This document shows positions 24,501-33,939 of a stretch of DNA of 64,000 nucleotides, piece by piece (the stretch's first letter is position 1; each line of letters starts with the position of its first letter). The stretch lies in NCBI GenBank assembly GCA_026393675.1, contig JAPKZQ010000014.1:1-64000 (forward strand), read 5' to 3'. Under the pieces are notes generated by a model. It searched no databases, was not told the DNA's origin, and was given only the letters and a program-made list of their open reading frames with translations. The position numbers and the translations under genes are program-made. Source of the DNA: Acidobacteriota bacterium. Lineage in GTDB: Bacteria; Acidobacteriota; Vicinamibacteria; Vicinamibacterales; JAKQTR01.

Positions 24501-27236
24501 ATGCCACGTCACATTCCGGGCGAACTCCTTGCGGTGCGGGGCGCCATCTGGCGGCTTCGCAGCCAGACCCTCCACGCCGATTGCACCGAGCTGGAACTCG
24601 AGCCTATCGAGCCGGACAGTCGCGCCGACATGACAGCCGACCTGCCGTTCGAACCCGCCGACCCGGGTCGCGCCCCGGCCACGCTGGAGCGTGGCGATCC
24701 CAGGGAAGCCCATGTGGGCATCTCGGCACAGCAGCCGGGAGTGGGGATTCGGGCGAACCGTGTCGGGAATGAACTCCTGGGAACGCCGGGCTCCAGCCCG
24801 GCCCGCGCCCACCAGGCAGCGCCTGGGTCCGGCCTGCCGGTCAGGCCGGCCGGCTGCCCGGACACACGAACACGTGTGCTGCTCGAACCGTTCGACCGGC
24901 CCGAGTCGATCGCCCGGGTGCCTGCCCCGGTCGTCGTCACGCGGCGCGCCTGGATGGTGGCGCTGCTCGACGCGCTCTCTGGTGAGCGCCGGTGCGACCA
25001 GCTCTCGGCACCAGTCGCGGCCGCCATCGACATCCTCCCCTACCAGCTCGAGCCCGCGCTCGCGATGACGGTGCGCGGTGTGCCGCGCGTGCTCCTGGCT
25101 GATGCGGTCGGCCTCGGCAAGACGATCCAGGCGGCGCTGGTCATAGCCGAACTGCTCGCGCGCCGCGCGTTGCAGCGCGCGCTCGTGCTCACGCCGTCCG
25201 GGCTGCGCGACCAGTGGGCCGGGGAACTCCGCGACCGGTTCGGCCTCGAACCGACCGTCGCCGACGCGGCCTGGTTGCGCGCCGCGCGCGCGGATCTGCC
25301 GGCGTCGGTCAATCCATGGTCCGTCGGCAACCTGATCATCGCGTCGATTGACTTCGTGAAACGCCCAGACGTTCTCCGAGGTCTCGATCATCTTAACTGG
25401 GACATCGTCGTCATAGACGAGGCGCATGCCGCATCAAGCGACAGCCTGAGGCGCGCAGCCGCGCATGCGCTTGCACGCCGGGCTCGCCGGGTACTGCTGT
25501 TGACCGCCACGCCCCACTCCGGCGACCAGTCGGCCTTCGATGCGTTGTGCCGGATTGGCGCGGCCGCGGATGACGAGCCCATTGTTCTGTTCAGGCGATC
25601 GAGAACAGACGTCGGCTTCAAGATCCCGCGGCGTGTGCATTTACTGCCCGTGCGGCGGACCGACGCGGAGCGCGAGTTGCACAGACGGCTGCTGGCGTAC
25701 GTGAGGAGAATCTGGCGCGAGCGCAGAGGCGAGGCCGGATCAGACGCGAGGCTGGCCACAATCGTCCTCCTCAAACGCGCGTTCTCGAGTATGGCGTCTT
25801 TGGCCGAGTCGCTCGAATTCCGGCTGGCACATCTGGCCGACCCCGTCTCGGCGCTCGTCGCGCAACTCGACCTGCCACTCGACGCAGACGCTTCGTCGCT
25901 CGACGACACGCCGATGGTGTCGCTGGTCTCGCCAGGGTTTGACGACGAGCCTGAAGAACGGCGTGTGCTGGCGTCGCTTGTCGAGTTGGCGCGTGCAGCT
26001 GTCGAGACCGACAGCAAGATGCGTGTCCTTGCCCGACTGTTTCACCGGGTGTCGGAGCCCTGCATCGTGTTCACGGAGTACCGCGACACGCTGACGGCGA
26101 TCGAACGCGCACTGCCGGCTGGCGTCTCGCGCGCGATCCTGCACGGCGGGCTGGATCGATTGTCGCGGGCCGAGGCGGTTCGGCAGTTCGTCAGTGGTGC
26201 CGCGCGTGTGCTGCTCGCGACCGACGCCGGCGGCGAAGGCCTCAACCTCCAGGCCACGTGCCGCCTGGTCATCAATCTCGAACTGCCCTGGAATCCCATC
26301 CGGCTCGAACAGCGCATCGGTCGCGTCGACCGGATTGGCCAGCGGCGCACGGTGCACGCCATCAATCTGGTCGCAGCCGGCACCCACGAAGCGAGCCTGC
26401 TCGCCCGCCTGGTCCATCGACTCGAGTGCATTCGCGACACACTGGGTTCGGTAGACGAGGTGCTCGGACCGGGCGGCGACATGACCATCGCATGCGTCCT
26501 GGCTGACGACCCAGGCGCTACGGCACCCTGGTCGCAGCAGCCAGCCCTGACGCCGGCGCCGCCGTTTTCGCAGGTTGAGCGCATGTCGCTTGACGAGGAG
26601 GCCCGGCATCAACGCATCAACCTGATCGAGCATCGCGCGGTCCGGGCAGCCCTCGCACGCCGCACGCGTCCCCGGACTCGTGGTCGCGGCATGGCGTCCG
26701 GGCGATGCGCGTTGCCGAAGGTCGCGGCCGTTTCCGTGCGCCGCCTGCGCGGTCGGTTTGCGCAACCTGGCGCACTCGCCGTGTACCGCGCCACGACGGT
26801 TGACGGGGCGGGCCGGCTGGTGGACGAAGCACTTCTGCCTCTCTTTACGCCGTTCATGCTTCCGCACCTGCGCCGCCGGAGCGACATCGTGGCGATGGCG
26901 CGGGAGTGGCTGTCGGCGTTTCGCCCGGGATCCGATGCGCTGGCCCTGCGGTGCGCTACTGAACGCCTCGACAGGACGCGCGACATGCACGCGCAGGAGA
27001 TGGCCGCCGGTCTCTCGCGGTCACGCGCGCAAGGACTTGTCTCGATCGGCGAGGGGCTGATGATCCAGGGCGGTCTCTTCGATCGCCGGACCGAGCGCGA
27101 AGCCGGCGAACGACAGCGCGAAACAGAAAAGGAAGACACATCGACATCAGTTCCGGCGATGACGCCCGGAGCACGAAACGACATCGCCCTGGCGCAGCGC
27201 CCCGAACTTCAGTTCATCCTGATGGTGACGCCGTGA
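24501..27236 (+). CDS. SNF2/RapA-type helicase of a defence-like module
   Basis: A 911-residue superfamily 2 ATPase: Walker A DAVGLGKTIQA (about 200), DEAH box VVIDEAHAAS (about 305), LLTATPHSGD, and the C-terminal lobe with ILHGGLDRLSRAEAVRQF, LLATDAGGEGLNLQ and QRIGRVDRIGQ (about 605). The N-terminal 30-40 residues (PGELLAVRGAIWRLRSQ..) and the segment from about residue 128 look native, while about 45-125 are low-complexity and translated from repeat-like DNA, including the GCCGGGCTCCAGCCCGGC palindrome. The stop overlaps the GTG of the methyltransferase gene. The pair resembles the DrmD-DrmMI core of class 1 DISARM phage defence, without drmA, drmB or drmC. Confidence 0.85.
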   Translation: MPRHIPGELLAVRGAIWRLRSQTLHADCTELELEPIEPDSRADMTADLPFEPADPGRAPATLERGDPREAHVGISAQQPGVGIRANRVGNELLGTPGSSPARAHQAAPGSGLPVRPAGCPDTRTRVLLEPFDRPESIARVPAPVVVTRRAWMVALLDALSGERRCDQLSAPVAAAIDILPYQLEPALAMTVRGVPRVLLADAVGLGKTIQAALVIAELLARRALQRALVLTPSGLRDQWAGELRDRFGLEPTVADAAWLRAARADLPASVNPWSVGNLIIASIDFVKRPDVLRGLDHLNWDIVVIDEAHAASSDSLRRAAAHALARRARRVLLLTATPHSGDQSAFDALCRIGAAADDEPIVLFRRSRTDVGFKIPRRVHLLPVRRTDAERELHRRLLAYVRRIWRERRGEAGSDARLATIVLLKRAFSSMASLAESLEFRLAHLADPVSALVAQLDLPLDADASSLDDTPMVSLVSPGFDDEPEERRVLASLVELARAAVETDSKMRVLARLFHRVSEPCIVFTEYRDTLTAIERALPAGVSRAILHGGLDRLSRAEAVRQFVSGAARVLLATDAGGEGLNLQATCRLVINLELPWNPIRLEQRIGRVDRIGQRRTVHAINLVAAGTHEASLLARLVHRLECIRDTLGSVDEVLGPGGDMTIACVLADDPGATAPWSQQPALTPAPPFSQVERMSLDEEARHQRINLIEHRAVRAALARRTRPRTRGRGMASGRCALPKVAAVSVRRLRGRFAQPGALAVYRATTVDGAGRLVDEALLPLFTPFMLPHLRRRSDIVAMAREWLSAFRPGSDALALRCATERLDRTRDMHAQEMAAGLSRSRAQGLVSIGEGLMIQGGLFDRRTEREAGERQRETEKEDTSTSVPAMTPGARNDIALAQRPELQFILMVTP

Positions 27237-30200
27237 CGCCGCGCAGCCACCTCGGCCTGCCCGGTGTCACCGGCACGCTCGTATCGGGGGTCTTCGCGGA
27301 ACGCCGGCTCACCGACATGTTCGCCGGACAACTCGGCGAGTCGACTCGCCAACGCGCATGTCACGCCATCGGCTCGTGGTTCAGACGACACGGAAGCCGG
27401 CTCGGCCCAGCGTCGAGCCTGCGCACGCTGGCCGGTTCGGGAGCCGGTCCGCTCGTCCAGGCGCTGGGATTTCACCTGTGCGAAAGCCGGGACCAGACAC
27501 GCGGGAGGATGCTGCCCGCCGTGGCACATGCGACTGGTGCAACGCTGCCGGTGGCGATCTTCCAGTGGGGCGAGCCGATGGATCGAAGCTGGACTGACAT
27601 CGCGAGGCTTGCTGTGCACGCCGGCACGGAATGGGTCGCTTGCTTCAACGGCCGCAGCCTCCGACTCTGCGACGCCCGTCGCACCTACGCCCGGGACTTC
27701 ATCGACTTCGACCTCGAAGTGGTCGCGGCCGCTCCGGCGTCGTTCGCGCTGTTCTGGGGACTGCTGCGACCAGAGGCGCTCGGCGAACTCACGCGGCGCA
27801 TCACTGTGGAATCAGCCCGCCACGGCGTGGCGGTCTGCGCGTCGCTGCGCGACGGCGTGCGCGAGGCGCTGGCGCTGTTGCTGCAGGCATTACTCAATGC
27901 CAGCCGCGAAGACCCTTACCGTTCCGCCAGTTCGGCGCATCGGGACGCAGTCCTCGAACAGGCGCTCACGATCATCTACCGCATGTTGTTCCTGTTGTTT
28001 GCCGAATCGCGGGGCCTGGTGCCCGTGTGGCATCCGGTGTATCGCGCCAGCTACACCATCGAAGCGCTGCGCACGCAAGCCGAGCGCCCCGGGGGCCGGC
28101 GGGGTCTGTGGGAAGCGTTCCAGGCGCTCTCGCGTCTCGCACATTCCGGCTGCCATGCAGGCACGCTGCGCGTCACGCCCTTCAACGGCCGTCTGTTCGC
28201 ACCGGCTCGGACGCCGCTCGCCGAACGACGCCGGCTCGACGACGACCTGGTCGGGAACGCCCTTGTCGCGTTGACGACGAATCCGGGTGCCAATGGCCGC
28301 GAACGGATCTCGTTCCGCGATCTGGGAGTCGAGCAACTGGGCGCCGTCTACGAAAGCGTGCTCGACTACGAGCCCGTCATCGCACGCGCACCGCACGGGT
28401 CATCGACCGGCGGGCGTGGTCCAACGACTGCGGTCGGCGTGACGCTGGTCGCCCAGCGCGATCGACGAAAGGCGAGCGGGACGTTCTATACACCGCAGAG
28501 CATGACGGACTACCTGGTCCGGCAGACGCTTCATCCGTTGGTGTCGAGCGCCACCGCGGAGCAGATTCTCTCGCTGCGCGTGCTCGATCCCGCCATGGGC
28601 AGCGGAGCGTTCCTCGTCTCCGCGTGTCGGTACATGGCCTCGGCATACGAGCAGGCCCTCGTACGCGAACGGGGTTGGCTACCGGCCGACGTCACCGAAG
28701 CCGATCGCGCCGGATTCCGCAGGCTCGTCGCACGGCGCTGTCTCTACGGCATTGATCTGAATCCGATGGCCGTGCAGGTCGCTCGCCTGTCGTTGTGGCT
28801 GGCCACGCTCGCATCCGATCGGCCGCTGACCTTTCTTGATCATCATCTGGCGGTCGGAGACAGCCTGCTGGGCGCATCGCTCGACGATCTGGCGCGGCAA
28901 CCGCCCGGCGCGGGGCGATCGCTGCGAGGTTCATCCACGCTGCCGCTGTTTGATGAAAGTGACGTCGGCTCGACACTCGAACGGGTGCTGCCCGTGAGGA
29001 ACCAACTCGAAAGCGTCGAAGACGATACGGCCGAGGCTGTCCACGACAAGGAACGGCTGCTGGCCGGGTTGTGGTCGGCGTCGAGTCCGCTCGTCCCGCT
29101 CAAGCGAGCGGCCGACCTCTGGTGTGCGTGCTGGTTCTGGGACGCGGGCGAACCCACGGCACCCGACGGGCGCGAGTACGCGGACCTGCTGGCAGCCGCG
29201 CTGCACGGCCAGTCGGCGCTGCCGAAACGGCTTGTCGAATCACGCCTCGCGCGGGCGAGGCGCATCGCCGAGGGGCGGCGCTTCTTTCACTGGACCCTCG
29301 AATTCCCCGAGGTCTTCTTCGACGGCGACGGCCGGCCCGCCCGCAACGGAGGGTTCGACGCAATCGTGGGGAACCCTCCGTGGGAAATGCTCAGGGGTGA
29401 TAGCGGTCCCGACGACCAGCGCGAGAATCGGCGCGTCTTCGCCGCACAGGTCACGCGATTCGCCCGCGCGGCCGGCGTCTACGGGTCTGTCAATCACGGC
29501 CACGCGAATCAGTACCAGTTGTTCATCGAACGCAGCCTGCGCCTGGTCCGTCGGGGCGGACGGGTGGGCCTTGTCGTGCCATGGGGACTGGCATCGGACC
29601 ACGGATGCGCCGATCTTCGGCGCCTGCTATTCGAACAGTGCAACACGGATCGACTCGTCGGCCTGGAGAACGCTGCCGGGATCTTTCCTATCCATCGGGG
29701 TGTGCGCTTCCTGCTGTTGTCCACAACGGCCGGCACACCAACGCGGCGAACGCGTTGCCGATTCGGCGCACGTGATCCGTCCGAACTGGACACGATTGTG
29801 TCTGGCGCCGCGCGGCGCCTCAGTCGCGACTCCGCCGTCACCATTACGCCGGAGTTCTTGAAGCGCGTGTCCGGACCCGGCATGGCCATCCCCCATCTGC
29901 GTACCCGGCAGGACATGCGCCTCGTCGAACAACTGGTCGAACGCTTCCCGCCGCTTGCGGACCGTCGCGGATGGGGTGCAACGTTCGGGCGGGAACTGAA
30001 CGCCACCGACGATCGCGGCCTCTTCACGACCAGCCCCGGCGACATCCCCATCGTCGAAGGCAAGCACGTGGATCCGTTCGTCGTGCACGTCTCGGAGTGC
30101 GACCAGTGGATCGCCAGCCCGGAAGCGCTCATGCCCCGAACTGTCTGGCGCGCCGCCAGGCGTCCGCGACTCGCGTATCGTGATGTCGCTTCGTCTTCAA

Positions 30201-30625
30201 ACCGCCTGACGCTTATCGCCGCGATTCTGCCGCGCCATACGATGGCCGTCCACACGGTGTTCTGCCTGAAAACGCGGATGTCGCTTCGGGATCAGACCTT
30301 TCTGTGCGGCATGCTCAACAGCCTCGTCGCCAATTACCTGGCGCGGCTGTGGGTGACGACCCATCTGGGCACAACGACAGTGGAGCGATTACCGATGCCT
30401 CGACCCGACGCGCTTTCGGATGAGTACGCGCGCATGGCCGCACTCGCACAACAGCTTGGGCGACCCAACCGCGACTGGAACGCGGTCTACGCCAGGCTCC
30501 AGGCCGTGGCGGCACGGCTGTATGGCCTGTCGCCAGAGGATTTGCAGCTGGTGCTTGGTTCCTTTCCGTTGGTGGATGACGCTATTCGGCGGGCCGTCGT
30601 TTCGGCTTTCGTGGAGTTGGGATGA
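27233..30625 (+). CDS. N6-adenine DNA methyltransferase, type II/DISARM-like
   Basis: An 1130-residue protein. The gamma-class amino-methyltransferase order is visible: SAM-binding motif I VLDPAMGSGAFLV (about 450), YGIDLNPMAVQVARLSLWL, and catalytic NPPWEML (about 713). A ~260-residue insertion separates motifs I and IV. The N-terminal 400 residues include WVACFNGRSLRLCDARRTYARDF, similar in style to the N-terminal regions of Eco57I-type and PglX/DrmMI enzymes, and the C-terminus (FLCGMLNSLVANYLARLWVTTHLGTTTVERLPMP) resembles a target-recognition region. I see no clear PD-(D/E)xK nuclease motif, so it may only modify DNA. Translationally coupled (GTGA) to the helicase. Confidence 0.87.
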   Translation: MTPRSHLGLPGVTGTLVSGVFAERRLTDMFAGQLGESTRQRACHAIGSWFRRHGSRLGPASSLRTLAGSGAGPLVQALGFHLCESRDQTRGRMLPAVAHATGATLPVAIFQWGEPMDRSWTDIARLAVHAGTEWVACFNGRSLRLCDARRTYARDFIDFDLEVVAAAPASFALFWGLLRPEALGELTRRITVESARHGVAVCASLRDGVREALALLLQALLNASREDPYRSASSAHRDAVLEQALTIIYRMLFLLFAESRGLVPVWHPVYRASYTIEALRTQAERPGGRRGLWEAFQALSRLAHSGCHAGTLRVTPFNGRLFAPARTPLAERRRLDDDLVGNALVALTTNPGANGRERISFRDLGVEQLGAVYESVLDYEPVIARAPHGSSTGGRGPTTAVGVTLVAQRDRRKASGTFYTPQSMTDYLVRQTLHPLVSSATAEQILSLRVLDPAMGSGAFLVSACRYMASAYEQALVRERGWLPADVTEADRAGFRRLVARRCLYGIDLNPMAVQVARLSLWLATLASDRPLTFLDHHLAVGDSLLGASLDDLARQPPGAGRSLRGSSTLPLFDESDVGSTLERVLPVRNQLESVEDDTAEAVHDKERLLAGLWSASSPLVPLKRAADLWCACWFWDAGEPTAPDGREYADLLAAALHGQSALPKRLVESRLARARRIAEGRRFFHWTLEFPEVFFDGDGRPARNGGFDAIVGNPPWEMLRGDSGPDDQRENRRVFAAQVTRFARAAGVYGSVNHGHANQYQLFIERSLRLVRRGGRVGLVVPWGLASDHGCADLRRLLFEQCNTDRLVGLENAAGIFPIHRGVRFLLLSTTAGTPTRRTRCRFGARDPSELDTIVSGAARRLSRDSAVTITPEFLKRVSGPGMAIPHLRTRQDMRLVEQLVERFPPLADRRGWGATFGRELNATDDRGLFTTSPGDIPIVEGKHVDPFVVHVSECDQWIASPEALMPRTVWRAARRPRLAYRDVASSSNRLTLIAAILPRHTMAVHTVFCLKTRMSLRDQTFLCGMLNSLVANYLARLWVTTHLGTTTVERLPMPRPDALSDEYARMAALAQQLGRPNRDWNAVYARLQAVAARLYGLSPEDLQLVLGSFPLVDDAIRRAVVSAFVELG

Positions 30626-30697
30626 TGCCGTTCGGCGGGCCGTTATGGCAGCCGTCCCGGAGTTGGATGGGACCTCCATAGAGAGGTAAACTTACGG

Positions 30698-30800
30698 GAG
30701 ACGGTTTCAATAGCTGCGTAAGCGGCCCGTACTGCGGCCGCCTTCGCTGGCGGCTTCGGCGAGCCAAGGCCGCGAGAACGGGTTTTGAAACCGGTTCTTA
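30698..30800 (+). repeat. Interspersed stem-loop repeat family B, copy 2
   Basis: Outer stem CGGTTTCAA (30702-30710) with TTGAAACCG (30785-30793); inner stem CCCGTACT (30726-30733) with AGAACGGG (30775-30782), one mismatch. It carries an extra internal segment (CCTTCGCTGGCGGCTTCGGC..) absent from copy 3. It lies between the methyltransferase and bacterioferritin genes. Confidence 0.75.
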
Positions 30801-30857
30801 GCAGTTGTCGTCCTATTTCCCACCGGATGCCGGTGGTTCATACCGCAGGAGACCGCC

Positions 30858-31322
30858 ATGAAAGGGAACCCGCAGATTCTCAAGGTGTTGAACGAGCGAC
30901 TCGCCGAAGAGTTGACGGCCATCAGCATGTACATGGTGCACTCCGAGATGTGCGCCAACTGGGGCTTCGAGAAGTTGCACCAGGCCTTCGAGAAGCAGGC
31001 CATCGACGAAATGAAGCATGCCGAGATGCTGATCGGGCGCATCCTCTTCCTCGAGGGCACGCCCACCGTGTCGAAGCTCAATCACATGAAGATCGGCGCG
31101 AACGTCACCGACATGATCGTCGCCGACGAGGACGCCGAGTCTGGCGCCATCAAGAACTACAACGACACGATTGCCGCGGCCGTCAAGGCCGACGACAACG
31201 GCACGCGTGAACTCATCGCCAAGATCCTGCTCGACGAAGAGCGGCACATCGACTGGGCCGAAACCCAGCGCGAACTGATTGCCCAGATGGGGCTGCAGAA
31301 CTACCTGGCGAATCAGGCGTAA
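30858..31322 (+). CDS. bfr: Bacterioferritin
   Basis: A 154-residue ferritin-like iron-storage protein. Ferroxidase ligands are seen in LNERLAEELTAISMYMVHSEM, FEKQAIDEMKHAEMLIGRILFLEG and LLDEERHIDWAETQ. The methionine in DEMKHAEML corresponds to the haem-ligand position of bacterioferritins. A GGAGACC precedes the ATG by 5 nt. Monocistronic between a family B repeat and the convergent DUF1634 gene. Confidence 0.94.
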   Translation: MKGNPQILKVLNERLAEELTAISMYMVHSEMCANWGFEKLHQAFEKQAIDEMKHAEMLIGRILFLEGTPTVSKLNHMKIGANVTDMIVADEDAESGAIKNYNDTIAAAVKADDNGTRELIAKILLDEERHIDWAETQRELIAQMGLQNYLANQA

Positions 31323-31350
31323 CGGCGCCGATCGCCGAACGCACCCTCGG

Positions 31351-31656
31351 CTAGCGCCACGCGACCAGGAGGCTGCCGGCGAGTACCAGCAAGACCGTCG
31401 CTGTCAGGCCGGCAAACAGCCAGTCGCGGCGCCCGGTGTACTCGATGACGGATACGAGTACGCGCAGCGCGGGCGTGGCCATCAGAATGACAAGGCCGGC
31501 GCGCAACAGCCAGTCACCGGCTGAGTGCGCCGGCCACAGCACCGCGAGCGTCAGTCCCAGCGCGAGCACGATCGTGCTCAACCCGCTTCCGATCAGGAGC
31601 ACGCGGCCGAGAATCCGTTCCAGTTCCTGTGTCGACGCTGCCGGCGAGTGGGTCAT
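31351..31656 (-). CDS. DUF1634 membrane protein
   Basis: A 101-residue protein with three membrane segments (VLLIGSGLSTIVLALGLTLAV, LLRAGLVILMATPALRVLVSV, WLFAGLTATVLLVLAGSLLVA), of the DUF1634 type that commonly accompanies TauE/SafE exporters. Its ATG overlaps the stop of the TauE/SafE gene. It is probably an accessory subunit; the biochemical role is unknown. Confidence 0.85.
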   Translation of the reverse strand: MTHSPAASTQELERILGRVLLIGSGLSTIVLALGLTLAVLWPAHSAGDWLLRAGLVILMATPALRVLVSVIEYTGRRDWLFAGLTATVLLVLAGSLLVAWR

Positions 31657-32477
31657 TTCGCCGCCCTCACAATCATCAACACCGCTACGACCAACAGGAT
31701 GCCGCTCATGATGAGCTTGAGCCTTCGAGCGCGCAGCCGCATGGCGAGCCGCAGACCCAGTCGCGATCCCGCGAGCACACCGAGGACGGTCGCGGCCGCC
31801 AGCGTCGGAAGGATGTAGCCTTGCCCGTAGTAGATCACCGCCCCGGCCGTGGCGGTGACGCCAATCATGAAAGCGCTTGTCGCCGCCGCAGCCCGAAGCG
31901 GCACCCCGCACCACGCGTTGAGCACCGGCACCTTGATGATGCCCCCGCCCAGGCCGAGCAGCGTCGAGACATTCCCCGCCACGAGCGATGCCAGTAGCGC
32001 CAGCCGCAACCGCTTCACGCGGTAGATCACCGTGCGGCCAGCCTCGGCGTCGTAGAACCTGCCGCCAAGCATGCCCGGATCCGCATCGGGCTCGGTAATC
32101 ACGTTGCGGCGATCGAGCCTCGTCAGCATGACGCCCGCGACGGCGCAGGCCACGACCGCGAACAACCACTCGATCGTCCGTTCTGAGAGATACCGTGCCG
32201 TCAGGCCGCCCATCAGACCTCCAACGGCGGTCGCGATTTCCAGCACCAGTCCGAGGCGGAGGTTGATGAGCTGTCGTCCAGCCGAGTGCGCCGACACCGT
32301 GCTCGATGTGGCAATCACCGTGATGAGGCTGATGCCGACGGCGGTCTTGATGGGCAACCCCGCCGCCAGCACGAGGAACGGCACCAAAAACACGCCGCCC
32401 CCAAGGCCGAGCAGCGCGCCCATCGTGCCTGCAACGGCACCCATCACGATCATCAATCCCAGGAACAATGGCGACAT
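31653..32477 (-). CDS. TauE/SafE-family anion exporter
   Basis: A 274-residue polytopic membrane protein with the internal duplication of this family: GALLGLGGGVFLVPFLVL near the N-terminus and STLLGLGGGIIKVPVLNAW in the second half. Family members export sulfite, sulfoacetate or other organosulfonates. A ~30-residue hydrophilic loop (DADPGMLGGRFYDAEAGRT) separates the halves. ATG at 32477 begins the first membrane helix; upstream codons are not membrane-like. Translationally coupled to the DUF1634 gene. Substrate unknown. Confidence 0.88.
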   Translation of the reverse strand: MSPLFLGLMIVMGAVAGTMGALLGLGGGVFLVPFLVLAAGLPIKTAVGISLITVIATSSTVSAHSAGRQLINLRLGLVLEIATAVGGLMGGLTARYLSERTIEWLFAVVACAVAGVMLTRLDRRNVITEPDADPGMLGGRFYDAEAGRTVIYRVKRLRLALLASLVAGNVSTLLGLGGGIIKVPVLNAWCGVPLRAAAATSAFMIGVTATAGAVIYYGQGYILPTLAAATVLGVLAGSRLGLRLAMRLRARRLKLIMSGILLVVAVLMIVRAAK

Positions 32478-32522
32478 CGCTTGACTCGCATCACCCCAGA
32501 TACTACCCTCGCCCCGGTTTAC

Positions 32523-33917
32523 GTGAAACAGACACGTCACATCGTGGCTCGGCGATTCTCCCTTGCGCGAGGCGCGCTGTTGATGGTCGCGTCAGTTGCG
32601 CTGTTCCATCTTACCCACATGTCCGCACAAGCACTTCCTAGCGCCGATCTCGTGGTTCGCAACGCCCGTGTCGTCGTCGGTGATGGCCGCATCATCGTCG
32701 CGGCTGACGTTGGGATGCGAGCCGGGATCATCACCTTCATCGAACCAGCCGGTGCGAGGGATTCTGGCGCAGGATCCGCCAGGGTCGACATCTCTGGCGC
32801 ACGGGTGGTCGACGCCGCGGGCCGCACGGTGATCCCGGGACTGATCGACGCGCACGTACACGCCGAAGGATGGACGCTGCCGGTCTTCCTCAAGTACGGC
32901 GTCACCAGCGTCCGCGACCTGCATAGTGACGGCCCCTTCATCTTCCCGCTCGCTAAGGACGACAGTCCTGCGCACCCGCGCATCGTGACGTCGGGACCGT
33001 TGATTGATGGCGTGGGCAGCTTCCGGAAGAACGCCGTCCAGGTGGCGAGTCTCGGCGAGGCGCGAGCCGCCGTGCGCCGGCTCGTCGACCAGGGCGCGGC
33101 CGTCATCAAGGTCTACACGCGGCTCGACCCGGTCCTGATTGCGGCGGTCGCATCCGAGGCACGAGCCCGCGGGGTGCCAGTAGCCGCGCACCTCGGCTTT
33201 GCCACCGCGACGCAGGCGGCCGACGCCGGCGTCACCAGCATCGAGCACCTGAGCGGCATTGCCGATGCCGCTTTCGATGACCCGCAGCGACTGCTGGCCG
33301 CGCATCAGGACTTTCTCGGCGGCTGGACGGCCTTCGAACTCGAGTGGCAGCGCATTCCGTTCGCGCGCCTCGAATCGGTCGCAAAGCAACTGGTCGCTCA
33401 CGGCATCGTCATCGTCCCCACGCTGGCGCTCCACGAAGCATTTGCCCGCATGGCCGATGCCGACTTGATGAAGGATCCCGCGCTCTCGGAGGTGCCAGAG
33501 AGCGTCCTCAAGGTCGGATGGAATCCGGCCGACATCATGGGACGCGCGAAGTGGACGGCGGCCACGCTCGCGGCGTTCAAGCAGACGCTGCCCATCCTCC
33601 AGCGCTTCGTAGGTGTGTACGCGCACCTCGGTGGCCGGATCGCAGCTGGTACCGACACGCCGCAGCAGTTCGTCGTCCCAGGCGTGAGCCTGCACCGCGA
33701 GCTGGAACTCTACGTGGCATCAGGACTGACGCCGGCGCAGGCACTCAGGACCGCGACGGTCGAGGCGGCCACACTGCTCGGTATTCAGGATCGGGTCGGG
33801 CTGGTCGCGGTTGGCAAAGCGGCGGATCTCGTCATCCTCGACGCCGACCCGCTCGCCGACATCCGAAATACGCGCAGGATCTGGATGGTCGTCAAAGGGG
33901 GGCACGTCATTCCGTAG
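32523..33917 (+). CDS. Secreted amidohydrolase (imidazolonepropionase-like)
   Basis: A 464-residue metal-dependent hydrolase with an N-terminal export signal (VKQTRHIVARRFSLARGALL.. ALFHLTHMSAQA). Metal-binding DAHVHAEG (after VIPGLI), VIKVYTRLD carrying the usual bridging lysine, VAAHLGFATA, SIEHLSG and the catalytic Asp in AAGTDTP are visible; the closing KAADLVILDADPLADI is typical. Such enzymes hydrolyse cyclic amides, prolidyl peptides or related small molecules. GTG at 32523 gives the best signal peptide. Both this gene and the convergent panE end in the arms of one palindrome. Confidence 0.85.
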   Translation: MKQTRHIVARRFSLARGALLMVASVALFHLTHMSAQALPSADLVVRNARVVVGDGRIIVAADVGMRAGIITFIEPAGARDSGAGSARVDISGARVVDAAGRTVIPGLIDAHVHAEGWTLPVFLKYGVTSVRDLHSDGPFIFPLAKDDSPAHPRIVTSGPLIDGVGSFRKNAVQVASLGEARAAVRRLVDQGAAVIKVYTRLDPVLIAAVASEARARGVPVAAHLGFATATQAADAGVTSIEHLSGIADAAFDDPQRLLAAHQDFLGGWTAFELEWQRIPFARLESVAKQLVAHGIVIVPTLALHEAFARMADADLMKDPALSEVPESVLKVGWNPADIMGRAKWTAATLAAFKQTLPILQRFVGVYAHLGGRIAAGTDTPQQFVVPGVSLHRELELYVASGLTPAQALRTATVEAATLLGIQDRVGLVAVGKAADLVILDADPLADIRNTRRIWMVVKGGHVIP

Positions 33918-33939
33918 GGGCGACGCATGCGTCGCCCTA
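33915..33939. repeat. TAGGGG palindrome that supplies two stop codons
   Basis: GCGACGCA and its complement abut, flanked by TAGGG and CCTA. The left TAG (33915-33917) is the amidohydrolase stop and the right CTA (33937-33939) is the panE stop on the minus strand. It can also act as a bidirectional terminator. Confidence 0.75.

Noticed and set aside
22233-25427. 1064-residue open frame that would extend the S9 peptidase upstream
   Set aside because: The extra N-terminal part overlaps the oppositely oriented SNF2 gene and has no family similarity, whereas a signal peptide and AGGAGG define the start at 24269.
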